DNA of 22,765 nucleotides, from the IMG/VR virus record IMGVR_UViG_3300021960_000555, positions 1 to 22,765 of that record, one strand, 5' to 3'. How positions within the stretch are numbered: the stretch's first letter is position 1; the number at the start of each line of letters is the position of its first letter. Positions 1-6,017 of this stretch are shown piece after piece. The notes beneath the pieces were generated by a model, which did not search any database, was not told where the DNA came from, and was given only the letters and a program-made list of their open reading frames with translations. Both the position numbers and the translations under genes were made by a program. The DNA comes from a virus.

Positions 1-84
1 TGCAAAAATATGCATCTGGTCAATTAGTTGGTCCAGATACATATCTTGAATGGAAAAATCAGACTCGTCGTAGAAGTTGAACAT
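1..84 (-). CDS. Hypothetical protein, N-terminal fragment (runs off the window)
   Basis: An open frame starts with ATG at 84-82 and stays open to base 1, giving 28 residues that begin MFNFYDESDF. The start is supported by a GGGGAGA ribosome binding site about 10 bases upstream and by a sigma70-like promoter at 115-143 placed to transcribe this gene. The visible part is acidic and aromatic-rich with no motif I recognise. It is the first gene after the endonuclease gene and probably opens a new transcription unit that continues outside the window. Its function cannot be judged from this fragment. Confidence 0.6.
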   Translation of the reverse strand, partial: MFNFYDESDFSIQDMYLDQLIDQMHIFA

Positions 85-114
85 GCTTGGGCGTCTCCCC
101 TTGACTACCTCGTT

Positions 115-143
115 ATTATAGCAGACCCATCAGCGGGGGTCAA
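115..143 (-). promoter_or_regulatory. Sigma70-like promoter with extended -10
   Basis: On the minus strand there is TTGACC at 143-138, a 17-base spacer, and TATAAT at 120-115 preceded by TGC (an extended -10). This matches the bacterial housekeeping sigma consensus in both boxes and in spacing. The -35 box overlaps the stop codon of the GIY-YIG gene. Transcription would start near base 108, about 25 bases before the ATG at 84. It is the best-formed promoter in the window and fits host-polymerase transcription early in infection. Confidence 0.75.
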
Positions 144-598
144 GGGTTGAAATAATCTTTACGCATGTACCGACCGAGGATGTTTGAGTTGTAAAACGCT
201 GGTGTGCCATCTGACATTGCCTCCGTAAGTACATTGTTTAGGAATAGTTGTCGGGTCTCTTCAAAGTTTGTGAGTCCCTTACTTTTATGTAGGCTTAAAA
301 TATCCCGTTTAAAGGTATGATTTCCGAACTCCTTCCTGTCGGCAGTAAGTTCAGCAGAGCTTCCGTAGTATTTTTTCCAGTCGCTTTCACTCTTAACTCT
401 CCTGCCTCCACCTCTAGGCTTTCGTAATTGGTGAAAATACTTTCTCCCGATGTAGCGTTTACCCGTGAGGATATTTGTAATGCAATAGACGAAGCCGAAA
501 GAATCACCAATATCTTCAGATAGAAAAGGTTGTCCTTCAAAAATCCAGGGGTTTTCATAATCAACTTGTTTTTCATTAGTCTGTTTCTCCGTCGTCAT
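140..598 (-). CDS. GIY-YIG family endonuclease
   Basis: A protein of about 152 residues with the GIY-YIG nuclease signature near residues 37-51, seen as GFVYC followed by GKRYIGRK. It also has a later GSS element, a probable catalytic Glu in an FEETRQ segment, and a C-terminal YNSNILGR motif like those of many phage GIY-YIG proteins. The family cuts DNA using one metal ion; in T4-like phages, free-standing members are often homing endonucleases of the Seg type. The domain fills almost the whole protein and I see no separate DNA-binding module. The start is uncertain: I chose ATG at 598, but a TTG two codons upstream at 604 has a better-placed AAAGG. Either start overlaps the 3' end of the upstream 50-residue gene. 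Whether it is a homing enzyme or has another role cannot be told here. Confidence 0.75.
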   Translation of the reverse strand: MTTEKQTNEKQVDYENPWIFEGQPFLSEDIGDSFGFVYCITNILTGKRYIGRKYFHQLRKPRGGGRRVKSESDWKKYYGSSAELTADRKEFGNHTFKRDILSLHKSKGLTNFEETRQLFLNNVLTEAMSDGTPAFYNSNILGRYMRKDYFNP

Positions 599-728
599 CT
601 TCAATGCGAACCTTTCTCACATTCTCACTATCTAGGTAAGAATTGGGGTCGCCATATATTTCTGCCTTAAGCTCTGCAACAGCAAACTCAAGGTCTTTAA
701 TTAAGATTTTTAGATTGTCTTTGTTCAT
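576..728 (-). CDS. Small conserved-type phage protein (50 aa)
   Basis: ATG at 728-726 to TAA at 578-576 gives a 50-residue protein beginning MNKDNLKILIKDLE and ending in an acidic tail (EDDDGETD). It is probably a short amphipathic helix followed by a charged tail. Its ATG overlaps the stop of the upstream 54-residue gene as ATGA, which supports translational coupling. Its 3' end overlaps the start of the endonuclease gene by about 23 bases. No domain is recognised. I believe similar micro-proteins sit near talC in cyanophages, but this is from memory and was not checked. Confidence 0.6.
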   Translation of the reverse strand: MNKDNLKILIKDLEFAVAELKAEIYGDPNSYLDSENVRKVRIEDDDGETD

Positions 729-889
729 ATTCTATATTCTTGAAGGGCATTTAATACTTCTTGAAGGGCATGATGTGCTCCATCACACCACTCCTGACTT
801 CGAGCCGAGTAAGAACCATTGTATAGTTTATTTTTCAATTTTAAAACTCGCACCTCAAATTCGTCCTTACTCAGTTCGTTCCTTGGCAT
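725..889 (-). CDS. Small hypothetical phage protein (54 aa)
   Basis: ATG at 889-887 to TGA at 727-725 encodes 54 residues starting MPRNELSKDEFE and ending ALQEYRI. A good ribosome binding site, GAGGAAAT, lies just upstream inside the end of talC, nine bases after which the gene begins. The product looks all-helical and charged, with one Cys and a His pair near residue 40. The stop overlaps the next ATG (ATGA), so it appears co-translated with the following gene. Function unknown. Confidence 0.6.
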   Translation of the reverse strand: MPRNELSKDEFEVRVLKLKNKLYNGSYSARSQEWCDGAHHALQEVLNALQEYRI

Positions 890-898
890 TAGATTTCC

Positions 899-1549
899 TC
901 AGTTGTGTAGTTCTGCCCAATCGGCATTGAACTTTTCTAGACCCGTGTCCGTAAGAATGTGCTTGTAAAGACTATAAAAAACTGGCAAAGGCAAAGTACA
1001 AATGTCAGCTCCCACTCTAAAAGCAGCGGATACTTGGTGAGCTTCCCTAATGGAAGCAGCGAGGACTTCAGTTTTGATTTGGTGAGTAGCGAAGACATCT
1101 GCAATCTCCTCAATAAGATGAATACCATTCCAGTGCTGGTCAAATACACGACCAACAAAAGGAGAAACATATGTTGCTCCTGCTTTCGCAGCAAGTAATG
1201 CTTGTGCCGTTGTGAATACTAATGTAACGTTTACATGAACATCATCAGTTGTTAATTCTCTACATGCCTTCAGCCCTTCGACTGTACATGGAACTTTGAT
1301 TGTAATGTTTGGTCCGATTTCCAGGTAACTCTCTGCCATGTCAAGCATCTCTTCTGCCGTGTCACCGACAACCTCTGCAGAAATAGATGCGTTCCAGGGA
1401 AAGATTTCAGAAATTTCCCTGATTACTTCTTTGGGGTTTCTACCCGCTTTGAGCATAAGACTAGGATTCGTTGTGACGCCATCAATCAATCCTGTCTCGT
1501 AGGCATGAGCAATGAGTTCTGGGTCAGAACAGTCCAGAAAGATTTTCAT
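899..1549 (-). CDS. talC: Transaldolase, TalC/fructose-6-phosphate aldolase-like
   Basis: A 216-residue class I aldolase of the short TalC/FSA subfamily, which is about 215-220 residues, so it is full length. Visible signatures are the N-terminal MKIFLDCSDP strand with catalytic Asp6, GVTTNPSL at 24-31, the Schiff-base Lys85 in ITIKVPCT, and SPFVGR near 129-134. Transaldolase moves a dihydroxyacetone unit between sugar phosphates in the non-oxidative pentose phosphate pathway. Cyanophages carry talC as an auxiliary metabolic gene, thought to steer host carbon toward NADPH and ribose for nucleotide synthesis, which fits nrdA/nrdB nearby. A strong AAGGAGAG site precedes the ATG. The gene follows a terminator at 1585-1609, so it probably has its own promoter in the short gap (see 1571-1578). 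Confidence 0.95.
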   Translation of the reverse strand: MKIFLDCSDPELIAHAYETGLIDGVTTNPSLMLKAGRNPKEVIREISEIFPWNASISAEVVGDTAEEMLDMAESYLEIGPNITIKVPCTVEGLKACRELTTDDVHVNVTLVFTTAQALLAAKAGATYVSPFVGRVFDQHWNGIHLIEEIADVFATHQIKTEVLAASIREAHQVSAAFRVGADICTLPLPVFYSLYKHILTDTGLEKFNADWAELHN

Positions 1550-1570
1550 GACTCTCCTTATAGGTTACAG

Positions 1571-1578
1571 CTATTTAG
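1571..1578 (-). promoter_or_regulatory. Possible late-promoter-like element before talC
   Basis: On the minus strand the sequence CTAAATAG lies 21 bases upstream of the talC ATG and just after the terminator hairpin. It differs from the T4-type late consensus TATAAATA at its first two positions and its last. The position, between a terminator and a gene with a strong ribosome binding site, is the main support. There is no convincing sigma70 pair in this gap. Tentative. Confidence 0.3.
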
Positions 1579-1584
1579 AATAGC

Positions 1585-1609
1585 AAAAAAGCACCCGAAT
1601 GGGTGCTTT
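1585..1609 (-). terminator. Rho-independent terminator
   Basis: A perfect nine-base-pair stem (AAAGCACCC and GGGTGCTTT) closes a four-base loop. On the minus strand it is followed by a run of six T. It lies just after the stop of the 1628-1792 gene and before talC, so it should end transcription of the small-protein cluster. On the plus strand the trailing T-run is poor, so the minus direction is favoured. Confidence 0.85.
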
Positions 1610-1627
1610 GTGTGTATATTGAAACAT

Positions 1628-1792
1628 TTACTTTTTATTATAGATTGGTTCTATCGATAAAAGTTGTTCAAAATATTTGTCCAAGTGAATTTTGTAACAG
1701 GACCAGTATGTTACTCCTCTATATTTGAGTTGATAACATGCTGGTGGTCTGTTACTTGCATCCATATCATCAGTGTGATATCGATAATCCAT
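1628..1792 (-). CDS. YRG-motif micro-protein (DUF4278-like), second copy
   Basis: ATG at 1792-1790 to TAA at 1630-1628 encodes 54 residues. It contains KYRGVTYW near residues 23-30, the YRGxxY core of small cyanobacterial and cyanophage proteins of the DUF4278 type, whose function is unknown. The rest is rich in Tyr and Asp and ends in two Lys. The start codon overlaps the stop of the preceding gene by one base (TGATG) and has no good binding site of its own, so translation is probably coupled. Both genes are exactly 54 codons and share the YRG core, suggesting a diverged tandem duplication. The family assignment rests on the short motif only. Confidence 0.6.
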   Translation of the reverse strand: MDYRYHTDDMDASNRPPACYQLKYRGVTYWSCYKIHLDKYFEQLLSIEPIYNKK

Positions 1793-1956
1793 CACTTGTT
1801 ATAAGTGTGACCGCGATAGCAGAAGGTTCCATGGACTTCATCAGCACCTTGCTTGCACTCATACTGGACACCACGATAAGAGGTGTGCATGATTTGTGCA
1901 TCGTGCAGTGCTGCTGCTTTCTGGATCTGCTTCTTGATGAGAGTAAGTGTGTTCAT
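1792..1956 (-). CDS. YRG-motif micro-protein (DUF4278-like), first copy
   Basis: ATG at 1956-1954 to TGA at 1794-1792 encodes 54 residues, with AGGAGA eight bases upstream. It has two YRG elements, SYRGVQYE near residue 26 and CYRGHTYNK at the C-terminus, which is the layout of DUF4278 proteins common in cyanobacteria and their phages. The N-terminal 20 residues form a Lys/Ala-rich helix. The function of the family is not known. It is followed with a one-base overlap by a second YRG protein and then by a terminator, and lies downstream of a likely early/late promoter at 2286-2301. Confidence 0.7.
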   Translation of the reverse strand: MNTLTLIKKQIQKAAALHDAQIMHTSYRGVQYECKQGADEVHGTFCYRGHTYNK

Positions 1957-1998
1957 TGTAGGTCTCCTAAAGAAATGAGGTTTTTAATCCCCGTTCCT

Positions 1999-2193
1999 TC
2001 AGTCGTTTGCGTCCTTGCTATCAAAACAATGGGGGTCTGTATGATTAATCCAATGGATTAAGATATCAGATTTTTCAGCAGGAGTGAAAAGAGTTGTCTC
2101 TTTTAGACCCTGCTTCAACCATTGATAGTCTTCACACCTAAGGAAATCCCCAGGAGGAACATGACTAAAGAAAATCAAAGCTAGTGATAACAT
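1999..2193 (-). CDS. Hypothetical small phage protein (64 aa)
   Basis: ATG at 2193-2191 opens a 64-residue frame starting MLSLALIFFSH and ending DPHCFDSKDAND. The first ten residues are hydrophobic, too short for a full membrane helix, and are followed by a Cys/Trp-containing helical segment (CEDYQWLKQG). GGAG lies about 12 bases upstream, within a small AACG/CGTT hairpin. This is the first gene after the composite promoter and structured leader at 2195-2301. I do not recognise a domain. The start could be a few codons off, but the promoter and the gap upstream support the frame. Confidence 0.6.
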   Translation of the reverse strand: MLSLALIFFSHVPPGDFLRCEDYQWLKQGLKETTLFTPAEKSDILIHWINHTDPHCFDSKDAND

Positions 2194-2194
2194 A

Positions 2195-2284
2195 GGATGA
2201 ACGCTCCGTTCCGCGACTTACTTGCGTCCCACCATCGGAAAGAGAGGGTGGGATGAACGTAGATGGTAACTTTCGATACCATCT
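2195..2284 (-). other. Structured 5' leader with two hairpins and a 9-base direct repeat
   Basis: Between the promoter and the 64-residue gene there are two inverted repeats. One has eight perfect pairs at 2261-2268 and 2277-2284 with an eight-base loop. The other has seven perfect pairs, TCCCACC at 2227-2233 and GGTGGGA at 2247-2253. Neither is followed by a T-run on the minus strand, so they are not simple terminators. GGATGAACG occurs twice, at 2195-2203 and 2251-2259. A further short AACG-GAG-CGTT stem holds the likely ribosome binding site. It may be an mRNA-stabilising or translation-controlling leader, or a small RNA. Confidence 0.5.
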
Positions 2285-2285
2285 A

Positions 2286-2301
2286 TATTTATATTATAGC
2301 A
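2286..2301 (-). promoter_or_regulatory. Composite promoter: extended -10 merged with T4-type late motif
   Basis: Reading the minus strand from 2301, TGCTATAAT (extended -10, 2301-2293) runs directly into TATAAATA (2293-2286), sharing one base. The first fits host sigma70-type recognition without a -35 box; I find no good -35 hexamer. The second is an exact match to the T4 and T4-like cyanophage late promoter. Either would transcribe the small-gene cluster 2193-1628. The promoter lies just after the stop codon of the 2302-2607 gene. Confidence 0.65.
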
Positions 2302-2318
2302 CTAATTTTCATTAGTGC
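2299..2318 (-). other. Perfect stem-loop at the 3' end of the 101-aa gene
   Basis: GCACTAAT and ATTAGTGC pair perfectly over eight bases around a GAAA tetraloop (minus-strand reading). The stem covers the last codons and the stop of the upstream gene, and its 3' arm supplies the TG of the extended -10 element. GAAA is a stable GNRA loop, so the RNA hairpin should form. The sequence after it is TATAATATA rather than a T-run, so it is at best a weak terminator. Protection of the mRNA 3' end is an alternative. Confidence 0.5.
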
Positions 2319-2607
2319 GTGGTGTTACAGATTTGAGATACTTATCACTCTCTGGCTCTGTAATAAGAGTCATTCCTCTTTCAATAAAGTCTTGACTCTT
2401 ATCGACTTCCATGCGTCGTGCCTTTTTCTTTTCATTTTCCCAAAGCATTTCTGCCATAGGATTTTCAAACTGACCGACTTCATCTAGAAATTTGTTTGCC
2501 CATTCTTCGTCACCAGGGAGCGGCTCTGTACCGTACTCCCAGGTGTCGTAGTCTTCCTCGTTACGAGGGTCAAAGGGCAAATCCTGCGAAGGTGTTTGCT
2601 TCGACAT
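2302..2607 (-). CDS. Conserved-type hypothetical phage protein downstream of nrdB (101 aa)
   Basis: The frame is open from 2661, but the best start is ATG at 2607-2605, with GGAGGA about 11 bases upstream inside nrdB. This gives 101 residues overlapping the 3' end of nrdB by 38 bases. The protein is very acidic in its first half (NEEDYDTWEYG, PGDEEW) and has a Lys/Arg/Glu-rich helix near 58-75 (ENEKKKARRM). No Cys or metal motif is present, so it is not the glutaredoxin often found beside nrdB. Its co-translation with nrdB suggests a link to nucleotide metabolism, but this is inference from position only. Confidence 0.7.
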   Translation of the reverse strand: MSKQTPSQDLPFDPRNEEDYDTWEYGTEPLPGDEEWANKFLDEVGQFENPMAEMLWENEKKKARRMEVDKSQDFIERGMTLITEPESDKYLKSVTPRTNEN

Positions 2608-3700
2608 CTTGTTTGATTCCTCCGATGACATAAGATTCAATCTCCGTTTCTTGTGGAGCATTCTGCTGTCCCTTAGAGTTCAACCAATGCTCTGTCCAGG
2701 GGAGAGGATTATTCTTAGCGGGGATGTCAAACATTGGCTTGATACCGATTGCTTTCATCCTACGATTAGCAATCCACTCCACATAATTATGTAGGAGACG
2801 TTCGTTGAGTCCAATCATCGAACCGTCTTTGAACAGATAATCTGCCCACATTTTCTCTTCATTTACTGCAGTTTGGAACATTTGTTGTACAAATGGTTCT
2901 TCTTCTGTAGCAATTTGTTGCATTTCTGCATCGTCTCCTTCTCTCCACTTGTTCAGAATATTTTGTGTTAGAACAAGGTGTTGTGATTCATCACGAGCAA
3001 TTAGAGAAAGAATCTTTGCAGAACCTTCCATGAGTTTGTTCTCACCAAAAGCAAAAGAGCAGGCGAAGGAAACATAGAAACGAATGCCTTCCAGAATATT
3101 CACGTTTGCAACTGCACGATACAGTTTACGCTTCAACTCAACACGGTCGTATCGACCAGCATAATGCCCCTCTTTTGCCAACTCCCACATTGTACTCGTA
3201 TCATACTGATGTGCATGATTAATAAAGTCATCGTAAGACTGTGTAACAGAAGATGCTCTGTCTAGAATCTTTTCATCCTCTAGAATGGTGTCAAACACTT
3301 CACTAGGGTCAGGATACACGTTCTTAATGATGTATGTGTAGGAGCGAGAGTGAATCATCTCCATGAACTCCCAGACCAACATAGATGCTTCTAACTCAGG
3401 GAGTGAACAGTAAGGGATAAAAGCCATCCCAGGACCACGCCCTTGTACAGAATCCAGCATGATTTGGTACTTAAGGTTGCTAGTGAAGATGTGCTTCTGC
3501 TGCGCCGATAAAGTTTGGTAATCACTTCTATCCTTCTGTAGGGAGACCTCTTCAGGTCTCCAGAAATATCCAAGTTGTTGCTGAGTCAACCTATCGAAGA
3601 CAGGGTACTTGTAGTTGTCATACCTCTGGACTCCCAGAGGAGCACCGAAAAACATTGGTTGCTTTTTAGTGTCTACTTTGTTGCTATTAAATACAGTCAT
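2570..3700 (-). CDS. nrdB: Ribonucleotide reductase class Ia, small (beta) subunit
   Basis: A 376-residue R2 protein that houses the di-iron site and tyrosyl radical used by NrdA to reduce ribonucleoside diphosphates. All iron ligands can be placed by comparison with E. coli NrdB: Asp83, Glu114, His117, Glu204, Glu238 and His241, with radical Tyr121 in HSRSYTY. Length equals that of the E. coli protein. The start is ATG at 3700-3698 because T4 NrdB begins with a very similar segment (here MTVFNSNKVD then PMFFGA). A GTG at 3730 would add ten residues and has GAGGAA nearby. It lies 10 bases after the nrdA stop. The C-terminus (NTFAGFAL) should be the tail that docks into NrdA. Confidence 0.97.
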   Translation of the reverse strand: MTVFNSNKVDTKKQPMFFGAPLGVQRYDNYKYPVFDRLTQQQLGYFWRPEEVSLQKDRSDYQTLSAQQKHIFTSNLKYQIMLDSVQGRGPGMAFIPYCSLPELEASMLVWEFMEMIHSRSYTYIIKNVYPDPSEVFDTILEDEKILDRASSVTQSYDDFINHAHQYDTSTMWELAKEGHYAGRYDRVELKRKLYRAVANVNILEGIRFYVSFACSFAFGENKLMEGSAKILSLIARDESQHLVLTQNILNKWREGDDAEMQQIATEEEPFVQQMFQTAVNEEKMWADYLFKDGSMIGLNERLLHNYVEWIANRRMKAIGIKPMFDIPAKNNPLPWTEHWLNSKGQQNAPQETEIESYVIGGIKQDVEANTFAGFAL

Positions 3701-3710
3701 ACCTTGTACT

Positions 3711-6017
3711 TCAGATTTTACAGGACTCACAGTCTTCCTCCTCGGATTCTAGCAGTTGTTCGATAAGATTGTCAATCTCACTTGCACGTTGCATGTTTTC
3801 TTCAACGTCAGTATCTTTTTTATTATCATATGTATTTTGATAATAAGATGTCTTCCAACCATATTTGTAAGTAGTTAGAAGGTCCTTTGCCATCACAGAA
3901 ACTGGAACTTCATTGTCGGGATATTGTTCGGGATTGTAACTCCAGTTTCCAGAAATTGCTTGGTCAAAGAACTTTTGGATTACTGCCGTAACTTTAATGT
4001 AACCATCATTGTTCGGCATATCCCAAAGAAGAGTGTAGTTGTTCTTGAGCGTATTGTATTGAGGGACAATTTGCTTAAGGGGTCCTTTCTTACTCTTCTT
4101 AACGGACAGGAAGTCTCTAGGAGGCTCGATTCCATTGGTTGCGTTTGACACAACGGAACTGCTCTCCGAAGGCATCTGTGCGGACAGTGTGCTGTGTCGG
4201 AGACCGTATTGGAGAATCCGCTCACGAAGAAACTCCCAATCGCACTGTAACTCATTAGGGACAATTTCATCGACTTCCTTCTTGTATGTATCAATCGGAA
4301 GAATCCCATCAGCGTACTTAGTTTTACCAAAGTAACCGCAAGGACCCTTCTCCATTGCCATTCGCATAGAAGCGTTCAGAAGGGCATACTGGAACCTCTC
4401 AGTGAGTTTATGAACTAGGTCATGGGCTTTGGTCGTATCGTACTTTGCACCATGCTTAGCAAGATAATGAGCAAGACCAATGTATCCAATGCCCAGAGAG
4501 CGACGATTCCTTGTAGATTCTTCTGCTGCTTTAACAGGATACTCTTGGTAATCAATGAGAGCATCCAATCCTCGTACAGCAAGTTCACAAAGTTCATCAA
4601 GTTCGTCCAGGGACTTCAGTTTGCCTACGTTGATAGCAGACAAGATGCAAAGAGCAATCTCACCCCTACCATCAATGTGTTGAATAGGGTCAGTAGGAAG
4701 TGTAATCTCCTGACACAGGTTAGACATATTAACCTTGTCTTTGAAAGAAGAGTGAGTGTTGCAATGGTCGATGTTCATGATATACAGACGACCAGTCTCT
4801 GCTCTCTCCTTCAGGAGGTCCAGAAAAAGTTCTTGAGCTCCGATAGTTTTTCTTGGAATAGACTCATCTCGTTCGTAACGAACATATAACTCGTCAAATC
4901 CATCAGTGCCAAAAGCATCATACAGACCAGGAACATTGTGCGGACTGAAGAGGGAGATTTCTCCGTTGGAGATGAAACGTTCATAGAAGAGTTTACTGAA
5001 TTGAATACTATAATCTAACTTACGAACTCGGTTATCTTCCGTTCCCTTATTATTTTTTAGGACAATGATGTCTTCGATTTCTTGGTGCCAGATGGGGAAG
5101 TGTACTGTCGCTGATCCACCTCGGATGCCATTCTGTGTACAACATCTGACAGTTGACTCAAACTTTTTGAGGAATGGTACAACACCCGTGTGCTGAACTT
5201 CTCCACCTCTGATTTTACTGTTGATGCCACGGATTCTGCCTGCGTTGATACCGATGCCCGCCCTTTGTGCAACGTATTTGCCAATTGCCATATCAGAGCT
5301 AAAGATAGAATCGAGGGTGTCATCAACATCAACAAGAACACAGCTAGCAAATTGTCGAAGTGGAGTTCTAACCCCCGCCATGATAGGTGTGGGAATGTTG
5401 ATTTTGTGCTTGCTGATTGCGTCATAATACCTCTTGACGTACTCCAATCTATAGAACTTGTCGTCATTTTGAAACAGAGTTGCAGCAATCATCATGTACA
5501 TAAACTGGGGTGTTTCATACACCTCGCCAGTGCTGCGATCCTGCACGAGATATTTATCTACAACCTGACGAATACCAGCATATGTGAATAAAAAGTCACG
5601 GTCATGGTCAATAAAACTATTCAGTTTTTCCCATTCTTCTGCAGAATAAGAATTAATGAGGGTGCCATCATACAGACCCATTTCTGTACACTTCTGAATA
5701 TGGTCATACAGAGGAGGATGTCCATCAGGGTGACCATTGTATACTGCTTTCCTCAAACCAAACAAGAGCAGTCTAGCAGCAACGAACTGATAGTTGGGTG
5801 CATCCAAGGAAATGAGGTCGTTAGCAGAACGAACAAGAATTTCTTGAATAGCAGCAGTTTCAATACCATCAAAGAATTGCAGGTTGGCATTCATTTCCAC
5901 CTGACTCTCAGACACCCCTGCAAGACCTCTGCAAGCGTGCTCTACCATCACATGAATCTTATCGAGGTCGAGAGTCTCTTGCTCCCCGTTACGCTTGATT
6001 ACATGAATCTCTTTCAT
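3711..6017 (-). CDS. nrdA: Ribonucleotide reductase class Ia, large (alpha) subunit
   Basis: A 768-residue catalytic subunit, similar in length to E. coli NrdA (761). An N-terminal ATP-cone (roughly 1-90) is intact, so dATP/ATP activity control is possible. Catalytic residues are present: the buried pair Cys226 and Cys457, the triad Asn433-Leu-Cys435-Gln-Glu437 (thiyl radical Cys435), and the radical-transfer Tyr pair 725-726 in SYYQNT. The C-terminal redox pair is Cys763 and Cys766 in DCESCKI, a CxxC spacing tighter than the CxxxxC of E. coli. I chose ATG at 6017-6015, which overlaps the primase stop as ATGA with AAAAAGG just before it; an in-frame ATG four codons upstream is possible. It forms an operon with gene 61 and nrdB. 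Confidence 0.97.
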   Translation of the reverse strand: MKEIHVIKRNGEQETLDLDKIHVMVEHACRGLAGVSESQVEMNANLQFFDGIETAAIQEILVRSANDLISLDAPNYQFVAARLLLFGLRKAVYNGHPDGHPPLYDHIQKCTEMGLYDGTLINSYSAEEWEKLNSFIDHDRDFLFTYAGIRQVVDKYLVQDRSTGEVYETPQFMYMMIAATLFQNDDKFYRLEYVKRYYDAISKHKINIPTPIMAGVRTPLRQFASCVLVDVDDTLDSIFSSDMAIGKYVAQRAGIGINAGRIRGINSKIRGGEVQHTGVVPFLKKFESTVRCCTQNGIRGGSATVHFPIWHQEIEDIIVLKNNKGTEDNRVRKLDYSIQFSKLFYERFISNGEISLFSPHNVPGLYDAFGTDGFDELYVRYERDESIPRKTIGAQELFLDLLKERAETGRLYIMNIDHCNTHSSFKDKVNMSNLCQEITLPTDPIQHIDGRGEIALCILSAINVGKLKSLDELDELCELAVRGLDALIDYQEYPVKAAEESTRNRRSLGIGYIGLAHYLAKHGAKYDTTKAHDLVHKLTERFQYALLNASMRMAMEKGPCGYFGKTKYADGILPIDTYKKEVDEIVPNELQCDWEFLRERILQYGLRHSTLSAQMPSESSSVVSNATNGIEPPRDFLSVKKSKKGPLKQIVPQYNTLKNNYTLLWDMPNNDGYIKVTAVIQKFFDQAISGNWSYNPEQYPDNEVPVSVMAKDLLTTYKYGWKTSYYQNTYDNKKDTDVEENMQRASEIDNLIEQLLESEEEDCESCKI

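Noticed and set aside
2302-2607. Glutaredoxin/NrdC, expected beside nrdB
   Set aside because: The product has no Cys at all, so it cannot be a glutaredoxin.
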